Positions 1-12,439 of a stretch of DNA of 64,000 bases are shown here, in pieces. The position numbers were made by a program, and so were the translations under genes. Source of the stretch: Diphasiastrum complanatum (taxonomy: Eukaryota > Streptophyta > Lycopodiopsida > Lycopodiales > Lycopodiaceae); assembly GCA_029204225.1 (NCBI GenBank), contig CM055112.1, positions 23,386,392 to 23,450,391 of the forward strand, written 5' to 3'. The notes under the pieces are model-generated. The model searched no databases, was not told the origin of the DNA, and saw nothing but the letters and a program-made list of their open reading frames with translations. Positions within the stretch are counted from its first letter, which is position 1. Every line of letters begins with the position of its first letter.

Positions 1-2690
1 AAAGTTGAATGGAATATTGACATAAAAAAACATTATATTAATTCTATGTATGTACTCTATTCTTATGGATGGAATGTTATGTCTATTTTCTTTACCAAGT
101 ATAATTTTATTAATTTTCATATCAACTCTATGTGCAATGCCAATTTTCAAGTAATGAATTTGATTTGATTACATCATTCAAATCCTTGAGTTTTATACTT
201 ACTCATGATTTTAAAAGTTCAAATACTTCAATTTTTAAAATGTACCTTTTTTTGTTTTGTAAGAAAATAATTTGGTCAATCATTAATTTGTTTTGTAAAC
301 TTAATGAATTTTTCAATAAACTAGTTTATTTTATTTTATTTGAGAAGTCATCATTCTCTTGTGAATATTTTACTCCCATTTTACAAGCTAGTACATAACC
401 AAAACGTTTGCAAGTCTTTTAGCCTCAAATTTCAAGGGAGTGCCTCAAGTCATGACATGTTTTGCTTGTAGAGATAACACCAATACAGGCCCATATGGGT
501 GAGAGTCATGATGGATTGTAGGGTGAGAAATAGCTCAATGGTGATGTAAGTATCACAATTCAAGTAGCAAATCTAGGTGGGTTACACCAGTGCACAGAAT
601 GATATTTATGAAAGTTTATATTTTTGTGATGGCAGCCTGGGTGTAGTTTGAAGATCTAGAATGAAAGTTTCTGTGAGTGTGTGAGTCATGAGCATTGGAG
701 GACTGGAGTAAACAAAAAGTTGTAGTTATCATCCAAAATTCATCAAAGGATTTTCGACAATTGTTCAAACCCATATCATGTCAATAAAAAATGATCTAAT
801 TGTTGAATGAACCTGTGAAACAAGTTTTTGATATTTTAAAAGTGACATTAAGCACTCATTGAGTTTTTACATTTTGAAAACATTGATTCCATGTTGTCTC
901 GTTTGTAAATGATAATTGTATGTCAAATAAAAAACAACAAAAACAAGAACCAGAAGGATGCTATGAAAGACTACTCAAATTGGAAATTTTTTTAGCAAAA
1001 CGAAAGGGAGGTATAAGAAAGCACTTATTAATTTCCATCAGTAGAGAAACGATCAGTTGAAACAAACCAAACAGATTCACAAACCAGTGCCTCATGCTAC
1101 TAATTATCTTTTACATAATTAAAATCTGAACCTGGACATATCTTAATATACAGCTATAGCACAGATGTTGCATCAGACGATCAGACAAGGAATCCTGAAA
1201 TTGGACTTCGAAATACCTTAGTGCCAGATTGGATCACAAGGATAGCATCCGACAATTTCTAGCTTTAATCCAAAATACAAATATTGACAAAACTAGACAC
1301 CAAAAATTAAGGCTTCCAAAAGGAGCATAATATCCAAGCTTCCCTTGGGATATTGGTTACTCTATAGACTTCATTGTTTAAAGAAAACGGTAGACAAAAT
1401 TGAGATTAACAGGTGAGAATATGGATTGTTCTTTTAATTGCACCTCAATTCTTGGATGTGGAGGTTCTCTTTGTTGTTTCACGTACTTGGCTCCATTTGT
1501 AGAGTTCTAGTGCAGAAGGTTCTTGCCTTGTTCTCCAGTTATCGAGCCAGATAATGGACTTAGAAATTTTGCAATGACTTAATCATGCAAGCCACTTTGC
1601 TCCACAGACCAAAGCTAATGGACACTGTCTTCGATCTTTGGCAGGCTACCTGGGCATCTTTTATTAATCATGACATAAATAAGATACATTTTATCATACC
1701 ATATGGCATAAAATTGCCATTTTAATAAAACTACTTAGTTATTGTCAATATTATTGTCCATTAGAGTCACTTATTGGTACTGCTATTAATAGCATATTGT
1801 TATTTAACCAAATTACTAAAAATAGGAAAGTATTAAGAATAGCTTTAATTCTTTCGATATATCTATCATTTGAAAACCGATTGAAACGTTTGAACTTGCC
1901 ATAGAAATTTATAGCTACTTTTTAACATAGCCACATTCGTATATCAGCAAAAAGTGGCATAATAGTATATTTTGTGCATATGCAATACGTATAGCACATT
2001 TTCTTCTAGGAAATCAGCATGAATGATTATATTTGCTGAAATTTTGACCAGAAAAATGCACAATATGTTCCCCCCCCACTTAAATGTGAAGCGTCCCCGA
2101 GAACAAAGGGAACAATCTTTGACATTTGATTTTGTATCATAAAACATTTGATTTAGACTGACGATTCTTTCGTCTTTCAAGCATCAAAAGGTTTCTTCAT
2201 TCAACAATGGGCTTAGCACACAATAGAGTATGATGCTAATCATTCACCAAAAACAACACGAGCCACAACGAATGCATACCTCTACAGCCATCTCCACAAT
2301 AATCAATCTCCACTCTGCATTTCAACATCACACAAAAACTAGACACAAATCATCTAAATTCCTCATTCTTTGCCTTCCTTTATAAGATAACCGAACACAA
2401 TCTCTAATTTGCTCATTTTCTTCATAAGAAAGGCAGAAACCAAGCATCTGCTTTCCTCATTGTCTACCTTTGAAAACTGGAAGATGGGTAATGCTCTGTG
2501 GAGGATTGATTTTGTTTTGTGAGGATAGATTTGAGAATGATTTTGTTGCGAGATTAGAGTGCCCAAATGATATTGGTTGTGTGAGAGATACAGAAGGATA
2601 TGGAGGAGGAAGAAGTTTCCTTTCATCAAAGCGTGACAGATAGCCTATGCCGAGGTCAGCCCAATAATGAACTGTTTGACTTTTTCAACC
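1..2690. other. intergenic, no gene recognised
   Basis: AT-rich DNA with only short open frames, none of which resembles a known protein. Around 1436-1665 lies a segment with a diverged relative at 5168-5400, listed separately. A run of nine C's occurs near 2070. I see no RNA gene, LTR border or splice-linked coding series. Confidence 0.5.
1436..1665. repeat. diverged dispersed repeat, copy 1
   Basis: This stretch shares ordered blocks with 5168-5400, including TTGCACCTCA, TTCTTGCCTTGTTCT-type text and AATCATGCAAGCC, with substitutions and small indels between them. The pair may be two remnants of one older element or duplicated gene fragment. No coding identity was recognised in either copy on either strand. 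Confidence 0.5.
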
Positions 2691-2986
2691 ACTCCGACTC
2701 CGCCATGTGGCAGCCTGCGCTTGGTAGTTCATATCTCGAGTGCTCATAATGTTATAACAAACTATTATTTGTAAAAGCCAAAAGTTGTTTGGAACATTGG
2801 AGGTTTTGCAATTATTGATTTGTTAGTCCATATACCTTATTGGAATTAGTTTGAACACCTCGTGGTCTTTTTATCTTAAAGGATGATCAGAGACATGAAT
2901 ATGAGCCATAAAAACCATAAACACTATTTTTTCGACAAATAATATGAGATACTAGTCAAAAATTATGTTTTTTGTAACATTGGAGT

Positions 2987-3161
<175 letters not shown>

Positions 3162-3199
3162 TGACTCAAATACAATGATATTGCATGAAAAAAAATGGC

Positions 3200-4324
3200 T
3201 AAGATCTCAAAACAATGCTTAGATCACATATAGATGAGATTGGTAAGCATACAACTGTGATTTTGGATCAACCAGGCAATCTCTTGACCAAACCAAATGT
3301 GTCCACCTAGGTCTAGGTGCCCTACTTAATCCTCTTCAAAAGCTTATAACTTCTGATTGGCTCAACCAAATGGAATGAAACTGATTGCATCAGAAACTAG
3401 ACAAAAATAGCTTCAAAACAAGCTATCAAGCAAGATAAATGGATCAAGCATGAGAGAGAACTTCCAAACTGAATTTGGATGTTCCTCACACGTGTCTGAG
3501 CACTTGATTTCGTACAGTACCAGGTCAGACCCAATCAATGTCCTTTTGATCTCTTTTGATCCAAAATTGAACAAGATAGCTAGGAAAATGGGCCTTGACA
3601 ATTTCTAGCTCAAGATTGATGAATAGTTTTCACTTAAATGGATCAAAATGCATGGTAACCTTAGGTAGGCTCTGATACCATGTTGATTTGAATCCACATG
3701 TACTTGTGATCTCCTAAGGTGTGTAGATGCACCAAGATCAAGACTAGATTGAGATTCAAGATCAATCTTAGATCCTATGGCAAAAACACACTACTACATG
3801 CATTCAATCACTTCCAACTCTCACTCACACATGGGGGAAGTATTCAAAAAATATTCTAAGTAAAAACAAGCTGCTCTCCTAGGGTAGAGAGAGAAAAACC
3901 ATCATGAGCTCTCGGGTAGAGAGAGAAAGCTAGAAATTCAATGACACTCAAAATCCACACAATCACCAAATCAATTAGATCCAAAATGAGGAGTACAATG
4001 ATACTAGTGGATCCACGAGCTACCACTATGCTTAACTATGATTGGACCACACTTTGTCACCTCTTAATCCTATTGGACCATTGATCCATGCACCTCTTAA
4101 TTCTATTGGACTATATTCAAGCACACCTCAAATTCCTATTGGACCACACATGGTTCCACCTCTAAATCCTATTGGACCTCTTAAAATTCATCAAACAAAG
4201 GCATTACACTTGTCTACACTCTAATTGGCACGAGTTTAGCCTCTTACCCTATTTTGGCCCAATAGTGGCATTACAAGTGGAAATGCATAATTTGCCATCT
4301 ATGCCAAATTTGTTCCTATCAACA
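3200..4324 (-). mobile_element. Ty1-copia 5' LTR, primer-binding site and leader
   Basis: Read on the minus strand, an LTR at 4324-3681 (about 644 bp) has matching ends: on the plus strand it opens TGTTGAT and closes ATCAACA. It abuts the sequence complementary to initiator Met tRNA (GCTCTGATACCA on plus, 3669-3680), with no spacer. The leader continues to about 3200 and shares wording with the leader of the copia copy at 39.4-39.7 kb (an ATAACT...GAATGAAAC-type block), suggesting one lineage. No gag or pol follows: beyond lies the (GA)n tract. The element is truncated and no 3' LTR was found in the window. Confidence 0.8.
4049..4185. repeat. minisatellite inside the copia LTR
   Basis: About four imperfect units of roughly 30-35 bp built on CACCTCTTAATCCTATTGGA, lying within the LTR at 3681-4324. 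Spacing and composition vary between units. It explains the repetitive plus-strand open frame at 4042-4224, which is not a gene. Confidence 0.75.
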
Positions 4325-4329
4325 TCCTA

Positions 4330-7300
4330 CACCTAGATACTTGATGTAAAAAACATAAGACCCCTATATCTAACATAGATAATCTTTTTCAATTCTTCAC
4401 AAAATCTTATCATGAAGATTGAAAGAAAAGCACTTTGAAAGAGTTTGAATGAAAATATACTACTCGCATAGGCAAAGAATGGTTTGCCTTAATAGTAGTT
4501 GTGGACAAGAAACACTCACGAAGTTGGTTGATTGAAATGAATGAGGTTATTTCCAATTTGGAACCTTAAAGAAATTTTGATGCACTATGGTGGCTTACAA
4601 CATTACAATGGGTGAAACATATAATATAACTCACCCTGTGAACTGCTTGCAACTAGGGAACAAATTCAATCTTGGAGTGAATGGTGCTGGCTTGGATTTG
4701 TAAAAACAGTATGTGCATCAGAAGATGGGATATTGGGGGAAGATTGCAGTCATGGGCATGATAGATCTATGCTACTCTTCATAAGCTGGTCCATTAAAAA
4801 GGAAAAGGACTATTTGATACTCTTTTCGAAGGAAGGGCCATCTATACAGTAGGAGAAATTGGGACGGGAGATTATGGTGTTAATAGGGATTCAGTGCAGG
4901 ATTTGAAAATTGATCTCGAAGTTGACTAATCTAAAGGAACTATAAAGTTGTGTGGTTGATTGGGTTATAGAAGATAGTTATATGACAGTACTAGCAGTCG
5001 GATCTCTATGCTCAAACTATAGATTGTTCTCTATAAAATGGCATCTTGATGTGCTTTATATCTAATATATTGTTTGCCTGATAAGAAGCGTGCAACATTA
5101 TAGTCATTATTGTTTATGAAGATGACAAAAAAACGCAACCTTCCAATCAAAACAACATGTTCACGGACTTATTTGCACCTCACTTCTTGGAGGTGCGAGT
5201 TCTTTAGCTTCTGTGATTGGTATACTAGGCTTCACTTGTTGAATTCCGGTCCAGAATCTCTTGCCTTGTTCTTTGGTTCTCAAACCATGACGCACTTTGC
5301 AATGTTGTAATCATGCAAGCCTGTCAAAGGCTTTTCTGGATAAACCCAAAGTAATCTACATGGTAATAGGTTTTTGGCAGGCTAGGATCTTTTCCGCATG
5401 GCATACCGCTTCTTTTGAAGAGAGTTTTCGCTCATATCACAAACCTTACATGAACTTTCATCTACCTGAGTCCATCTTTTGCCTTGATGTATATCATACA
5501 CTGTTTCAGAGATAATTTTTCACATACATTAGGTCTTTAGATCGTCCTTACGAAGATGTTATGCCCATCATATCAGAGCTTTTGCTATCAAATTTGTTTT
5601 ACGATTCACAAGAACAAGTCATGTGAAAAGATCAAATGACAGGGTTAGTGAACTTTTGAAACCCTAATCATGACATAAATTTTTGGACACCTTAACATAA
5701 ACTCATAGAGTCACTCCATATTTTTTGATTGATAGAAATTCATCACTGTCAATTTCTGTTGTAAAGTGGACTTATTCAGTTTGCCCTAGATCATCTTTTT
5801 TCTGGATGACTGCCAGTTTTTAAGGCTAACATGGCTCTAGCCCTCTCCGAATCTTTGCCATGATGATGATGATGATGCTGTTGACGGGCACCTCTGTCAA
5901 CATAGTACCTGTGCATGCATGAGTCGGTAAGAGAAGCCATTTTCCGAGACCACAATGCGGACATTCTTCAAAAAGCATACGTTGCCCCTCTATTTTTGAG
6001 CTAAAAGCTTCAGAAGTACCTGAGAGCAATTTCACTTCAATGATTATCCATCTATACCTTACAGTTTGTCCATGTGCGCTCTGTACTTGAGGCACATGTC
6101 CGTATGCATAGTGATGTTTTCCAAAAACCTGCAGCTTTGGCTGATCTTGAGGTCTGCATACATGATTAGTTCACAATAATGGATTAATATGTCTTTCACA
6201 AAAAGACAGCTGAACAGGTAGCTGTGACAGACATGTAATTATAAGCTTCAAGAAGTGGTCTTAAGAAGAATCTAGAGGCTATAAATGAAAGAGATCACAT
6301 GACGTCTTCCAAAGACATTATGGGCATGAATTAGTGGTTGAGTTTCATTTTAGGTTGGTAATCTGCAAGGAGTGACATTATGCTTATGTTGATTATACAA
6401 CCTTTGAGCTCTGCTCCTCCTTTATGAATTGTCTGAACACTTGCAAGAATTCTTCGACAGACTTGATACTAACTCAAAGTAATATTAAGGACTAAGCAAA
6501 ATATTTCCATAAATAAAATGCAAGTTGTCCACTAGACTTGTTATAGCAAATTACATCAACATCAACATTTCTAAACACATTCCTACAAGATTGAAAATTC
6601 TTAAGAACTAACGGATGACATATTCTCTTGGTAGCTATTCCAAATGACCTTCTAAACCTGAAACAAAATTGAATACTTTTAAAAGCACAAACGAGGAAAT
6701 CAAGACTCCTGACAACAAAAATTATGAAGATCACTTAAATTAGTCACATTTATATCAATGAGAACAGTTTTAACAGTTTACTTCCTGACAACAGGTCATA
6801 GTTGGACCCGGGGTCCTTGTCCTAGGCATCCAAACATATCCTTCCAAGTTGCATAAATATTCCAACCTTAGCAACAATAAATAGGATAATATTTAAAGTT
6901 TCGCATTAAAAAAGTACAAAAACATAGGCAGTTGTCAAGGAAAAAATATTTCTCAAACAAGGAAATACAGTCCAAATGAAAACAAGGCAATCTGTAGAAT
7001 TGTGAGTAGCTTTGATGTGCACACAAGAAAATGAATAAAAAAAGTATTTCAAATTGAAAGGATTTAAAAATATGCATTTTTCAACTGAAACTCACCTAGA
7101 AGGAACATGTGAACATTGAAAAATCATCATAATAGCTTATTGCCATCACGGCAAAGCTAAAAAGCTCCCTATAATGGGCCCTCCTACAAAGCAGCTTTTA
7201 CTACCGAGGCTCTCCTCAAAAAACTGGCAAAGCTCATAAGATGGTTATGTGAGGCTCTATAAATTTCCGTACACTAGCTATTTCTAAAGATTTAGAGGTC

Positions 7301-8450
7301 ATGTGCTATGAAAAAAAAAAATTGGAGATCCTTAAAGTATGGAAGACCATTGGAAGGGGCCCAATATTGACCACTATACATGTCTTCAAAATCACTGGTA
7401 GGTAATGGAGGTCACAATCGTATGCCCATGGTCAAGGATCTTACACTGAAAATTATGAATGCTTATCTGGAATTTCAGCCGAAGTTTATTCACAATGGAC
7501 GTTTCCCAAGCTGGTACAAGTCTAGATAGTATCTACCTATACTACCATGGTAGGATGTGCAATGCAATGGCCTGAAGTTTGAACTATTTGTCATACTAGA
7601 TGACTATGCCTAAGGATCAACATAATGTTACGAGTCCATGCTAAAGACATGGTATATTATGATGTAGACTAGGATAAGATTCCCAATATATTGTAGGCCC
7701 ACAGTCTTACAATAGGTTGACGTTGTGTAACAACCTTTAATGGTGTTGAATTTGGAAATAAGCCACATACATACTGCATTAGAACTTGAAGAACTACAAA
7801 TGTATCAAAGGAAATTTAAACTTGTCTTATCAAATGAATAAGTAGAAAGAACAAGCTGCTACATGAATCGGTATATCTGAGAACCGAACACGCTAAAAGC
7901 TGGAATCGATATATGATTCTATCTTGAATCCATCAACTCAATAATCTGACCAATAGGTCTATTTATGCTCTCTAGAGGCCTAAATTAAAGCTTAGCTTGC
8001 AAGTAGCTCTTTGGACTCAATTGTAGCTCAAAACTCAATATATGCAACTTAATAAATTTCCAATAACAAATGAAGGGACCATGGGTCAAATACCATGGTC
8101 AATTGGCAAATGATAAGCAATCAAAAAGCGGGGCCAAAATGCTACCAAAGACCCAAGTTACCTCTACCCATCTCACAAGACAATATCCCCACTATGGGTA
8201 AGGCCTTGAAGGTAAAGGAGTACATGGGTGATGAAGACATAATATTATAAAAATCCTCTTTTTGACGAGGAATAACAAATGCTTCAATGATAATTGCTGC
8301 TTTGAAACAATGCCTCGTTCAACAACATGGGAAAACCATAGAGAACTTACTTGGTCTCCTATGTATTTGTCATTGGTCTCACATCTTTGCCATTTCACCA
8401 AAACTCAACAATACGTCTACTACAATATTTTGCATCTCTAAGCCTACCAT
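4330..8450. other. intergenic, no gene recognised
   Basis: Only short unrelated open frames. The one structure noted is the second copy of the dispersed repeat at 5168-5400. A short ATG trinucleotide run sits near 5860-5880. Nothing with retroelement, RNA-gene or splice-linked coding character was recognised. Confidence 0.45.
5168..5400. repeat. diverged dispersed repeat, copy 2
   Basis: Partner of 1436-1665, sharing TTGCACCTCA, CTTGCCTTGTTCT, TTTGCAATG, AATCATGCAAGCC and TTTGGCAGGCTA in the same order. Divergence is large and includes indels, so the duplication is old. Function unknown. Confidence 0.5.
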
Positions 8451-8459
8451 TAATACCCG

Positions 8460-9520
8460 TTCCTAACATTTTTGGATAGGAATGGGTAAGGACCTGTTCC
8501 TAAAAAATGAACATTTACGGATTTGTTTTGGTATGGTTCAATTCCTATTTAGGAACGGAAGGAACGGAACCGGTCTAAATAGTTGCAGTGTTGTACCAGA
8601 AAGAAATAAAACTTCAATACTTGATTTTATGACATCTTTTTTCATGTTGATACAATCTGCTTAAAACCTAAGAGCTGTTTGTGTTTGGAGCATTTTGGGC
8701 TACAACATTTTTGTTGAAAATGGCATAATGTTTTGTAAGATTTCTTGATGTTTTGCATCCCTAATCATTATCTTGGGCATATCAAAGCATGGTCTACATG
8801 TCGTTACTCAGCAAGCTGGGGTTGTTCTAATATACCTATGCCCTATGACTTACGAAGGTCCAAGAGCCTATTCCTAAGTTTCTAGTTATGTTCCCATTCC
8901 TAATAGTCTCCAAGCTCATTTGTAAAAGAAGGGTTTTGGGTCCTATTCATATTCTTATTGAAACCTAAGTTCTTGAGTCCATGAGTTAAAAATTAAAGGG
9001 TGGGTTTCTATTTGTGTTCATGTTTTTGTTGAACCTAAGTTCATAGGACTCCTTGTTGAACCTAAGTTCGTAGGACTTCTTGTTCCTCTTCCTAAGTTCC
9101 TAGGGCTTCATGTTCCCGCTCCTAAGTTCCTGTTCCTATTTTTGTTCACAACCCTAAGTTTCTAGGGCTTCCTGTTCCTAAGCAACTTCTTGTGACTGTG
9201 ACTATGCGTGTTCATGTTCCTATACCCAAGAGCATCTTTAACCTAGGTTTCAACTTAGGAACATGAACCTTGGAAGACGAATAGAAACAAAAACATAAAC
9301 CCTTATTCTTATGTGCAAAAACCTTTTTAAATTTTTAGGAACCCGGAAAAAAATGATCTAATCATTTTCCTAAAGGGATTTGCCCACACTCAGGTTATTT
9401 TTCAATAATAGATTTCTTTTTCTTGTTTCTTTTTTAGGAATAATTCCCAAGGTACCTTAGGAATTATACAAAATGGTTCCTTAACGTTCCTAGGAACGCA
9501 ATTCTTTACCGCTCCCATGG
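8460..9520. repeat. low-complexity GTTCCTA/TAGGAAC-rich segment
   Basis: The segment holds many copies of TTCCTAAGTTCCTA-like and TAGGAAC-like words in both orientations, densest at about 8830-9200 and again at 9430-9500. No unit length is constant. It may be the inside of a decayed DNA transposon with complementary ends (CCCGTTCCTAACA near 8457 and CCTAGGAACGCAA near 9490), but I could not define terminal repeats or a target duplication. Confidence 0.4.
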
Positions 9521-9529
9521 AGCCTATAG

Positions 9530-10130
9530 ATAAACACTATAATGCAAGGGAAAAGGTCATCATTAACAAGAAAATCAAGAGGAGTTTCATCATGGTAACA
9601 AAAGTTGTTGAAACTAATTAATCATTAGTATAGATGCATCAATGATATCAGTAGAATGATCGAGGATTTGATCAATTGTATGAGATCAAGCAAGGTGATG
9701 AAAATTATCATATTGAAGGTGAAAAGGTGTTACATCATTCGATTTCCCATGATGAGAATTTCAGCTCATCTATGCACTGTGATTGGAAATTGGTTCATCG
9801 TTTAAGGCTTAGAAACCCGTTCCGACCCTTTGTACAGTACATTCCAAAACGTACTGGGTCGAAATGTTTTCTTAAAAATAACAACATAGACTTTCAAACA
9901 TTTAACAAGGGGTGTTTTGCCAATAGTGCTTCATTATAATTACCATGGTTTCTTATGAGTATTTGCAAATGCTTTCATGTGACATGAACATTTATCTTGA
10001 AAGTAGCCAAATCTCATTGTTAAAATATCCTTCACCATAATTCCAAAGTCTATCTATATAACCCACAATGATTTTGATTTCATTTCAACAAAGTTGGGCC
10101 ATCCATTTTGTATGTGATGCCTACTAGCAG
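9530..10130. other. intergenic, no gene recognised
   Basis: Contains an 87-codon plus-strand frame (9676-9939) without recognisable features. Nothing else supports a gene. It runs up to the solo LTR. Confidence 0.4.
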
Positions 10131-10136
10131 CCGCAT

Positions 10137-10590
10137 TGTAAAGACCACTAGGGAAAACCCCTAAGATGAGGATAGGAGAACAGCCAAACTGCCCAACCAA
10201 ACCTATATCAAACGTGGGCCCAAAGCCATGCCATGTGAAAGCAAGAGGAGAAGAGCTCAACTGGTAACCTAGACCAAAATCGTCAATGGAATAATCACTA
10301 CCTCAATATATAGAGAGTAGGATCCTGTGCATGAACCCATGCAATCCCCATGCAGGTCAACTATAAATAGGTCACAGCTTTTCATGCATACCTCTTGTCT
10401 ATATATGTCACACATACATGCACTACTCCATATGTCTCAATTAGAGTGTCTAGGTCCTCTCAAGGTCATTAGTCACAAACAGGTCTCGAAGTGGAATAAA
10501 ATCTAGGCGTCACTAATGATCTCGAACACTGGAGGGCCGGTCTACCATATTAGGACTATTCCATGTCCTTAGCGGAATATGGTCGTAACA
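10137..10590 (-). mobile_element. solo Ty1-copia LTR with CGCAT target duplication
   Basis: This 454-bp TG...CA unit is the inverse of the LTR at 39902-40482. Shared blocks include the end TGTTATGGCCATATTC (here TGTTACGACCATATTCC), the GGACTATTCC region and the CTAAGATGAGGATAGGAG region. It is flanked on both sides by the same 5 bases, CGCAT (10132-10136 and 10591-10595). No primer-binding site adjoins it, so it is a solo LTR left by recombination between two LTRs. It lacks the SINE found in the 40-kb copy and so preserves the empty site near 10301-10320. Confidence 0.85.
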
Positions 10591-10599
10591 CGCATACTA

Positions 10600-11590
10600 G
10601 TTTTAGACTACAGAATAGCTCAACCTGTTGACCATCGTTAAGATTTGATTGGGCATTGACCATTTATTGACAATTTCAATGTCAAAGTAAACGCATTCTT
10701 TAGATACCTATTTTCAAAAATTCAAAATTTTGTTCTAGAAGACCAAAGAAGGCCCTTGCAGACATATATCCTTCATACTTGTGAGTTTGGAAGACAAAGG
10801 TGCATATCGAAATACAAGACATGGTAGATCATACCGTCATCATAGATTTGATGGTCCTTTTGAATTGCAGTTTCATGACTAGAAATAGGGCAATATTTGG
10901 GGAGTGTCCTTTTTTTCCTCAAATATCCTACATTAAGGACGGCCTTCTGAACGATAAATATTCTTGATATTTAAAATATTTCAACTACTGAATTTACCAT
11001 TGCTTATATATAATTAGCGTGCTACCAAATTAACAAATAAATTGATCTACCTTAACTAGCTTGCAAATATCTCTCTCAAAGACTCTTAAAATTACAATAT
11101 CAATCATTTCCTTGAGAACTTTTAGCATTTAATACGGTATAAGTTTATAGATTAGTCTTGTATGGTTAGATGCTACTTTATTAATACGTTATAGTCTATA
11201 AAGCAGTCTTGTATGGCTACATACTACTTTACTAAGATTGTGCAAAATCAGGGCACTCACATAATAGGACTTTCACAATCTAAATTATAATATGAGCTTA
11301 AGAAATCATAATATGAACTTTTAGAATCCTTTTTATATTCTACCAAATGTTGAATCTCATTCAAACAAGAATTTTGAGGTATTTTTTTAAGAGTCAAAGT
11401 CAACATCCTGCAAAATTTGTTAAGAATGTATTTAAAAAAAAACACACTTTCCAACATTCTTACATTGTTTTTTCCACTTAGACATGGCTTGGCTCACTAC
11501 TAGTGGAATAAACTTGGAATTTGACTTGAATAGCCCACCTTTGAGATTGATTTCCAATTTCTACATAATTGCCAATAATTGCGGCCAATT
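10600..11590. other. intergenic with small tandem repeat
   Basis: AT-rich, no coding identity. It contains the two-copy 52-bp tandem repeat at 11133-11236 listed separately. Confidence 0.4.
11133..11236. repeat. 52-bp tandem duplication
   Basis: Two adjacent copies of about 52 bp. Each starts TACG(G)TATA and contains GTCTTGTATGG and CTACTTTA(T/C)TAA. Several substitutions separate them. Confidence 0.75.
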
Positions 11591-11598
11591 ATGTATTA

Positions 11599-11695
11599 TG
11601 GAAGGAGCCGAGCAGAAGCCATTATGCCCGGTAAGGATTTCCAATTTTTTTGGAAAGCCGAACCGGGCAAAATGGCCTTTGCCCGGCTCCTTCCA
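11599..11695. repeat. 46-bp inverted repeat (hairpin)
   Basis: Arm 1 (11599-11644) begins TGGAAGGAGCCG and ends TTTCCAA. Arm 2 (11650-11695) is its reverse complement with about seven mismatches, separated by a T-rich loop of about 5 nt. Weaker pairing continues outside both arms. Arm 2 also holds its own palindrome, CCGGGCAAA...TTTGCCCGG. It is more GC-rich than its surroundings and lies about 0.5 kb before the receptor-kinase pseudogene. Either a small hairpin MITE or a small-RNA-type precursor is possible; the sequence alone does not decide. Confidence 0.75.
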
Positions 11696-12169
11696 TTGCG
11701 TAATGGATACCTGAAATTTTTTCAGAAGCACATTACAAAGCATAATAGGCAGGTTTGACTTTGACTGACCAACACAAATGTGCCACGTGGCAGCTATACG
11801 GAATCTGTACGGACACAGACAGGCAAAAAAAAAAAAAGCATAATCTGCCTTTAAAAAAAACATGCATTTTATGGTTTTGAATTTATTTGAAAATGGGCAT
11901 AATATGCAACAGGTATCCATTAAGTGTCTATTTTATTTGGGTGGGTGGTGCTGAGTGCACTATCCCTATCCATCCAGAAGCTAAATTAAATTTGTTTTTT
12001 TCAGCAGATTCATTTTAACAACCCTGAATCAATGTTTCAGTGTCCTATAAATCATGCTGCACTACTCCATGCTCTCCATCATCATTCCTCATTCCTCCTC
12101 AACAGTCACCATTAAACAGTGCAAGCAGAAAATCGTATATGTGCCAGACTGTAAGTTTAGCTGCTTGCA

Positions 12170-12439
12170 ATGATGATAATGCAACATCAACCATTTTCAT
12201 GGCTACAATTTACTTTTGCTCTCATGATCATTCTATTCATGCTGCATTTAGCTGCTGATCCATATTGCTGGGCTCACTTGTCAAGAAGAATTCATTGGGA
12301 CGTTCTTGCTAATTCGAATCAGCTTATGCTAGCCCAACAGCAGCAGACGCAAAGCTTCCACATTTTCCCTCCCACCAGGGATCCCAACGTCTCTCCTGCA
12401 CAATCTCACCTTGAAAAATCAACATTCTCCCTTGAAAGG
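12170..12439 (+). CDS. exon 1 of the LRR kinase: signal peptide and linker
   Basis: Starting at MMIMQHQ, 90 codons run to an AGG|GTACTT donor. The coding resumes at 12622 after CCCGCAG, giving a 182-bp phase-0 intron. Residues about 10-28 (WLQFTFALMIILFMLHLAA) are strongly hydrophobic and end at small residues, as a secretion signal does. The rest is a polar, Gln-rich linker. Without this exon the second exon would have no signal peptide, which is why I join them. In-frame ATGs at 12170, 12173 and 12179 are all possible starts. Confidence 0.7.
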
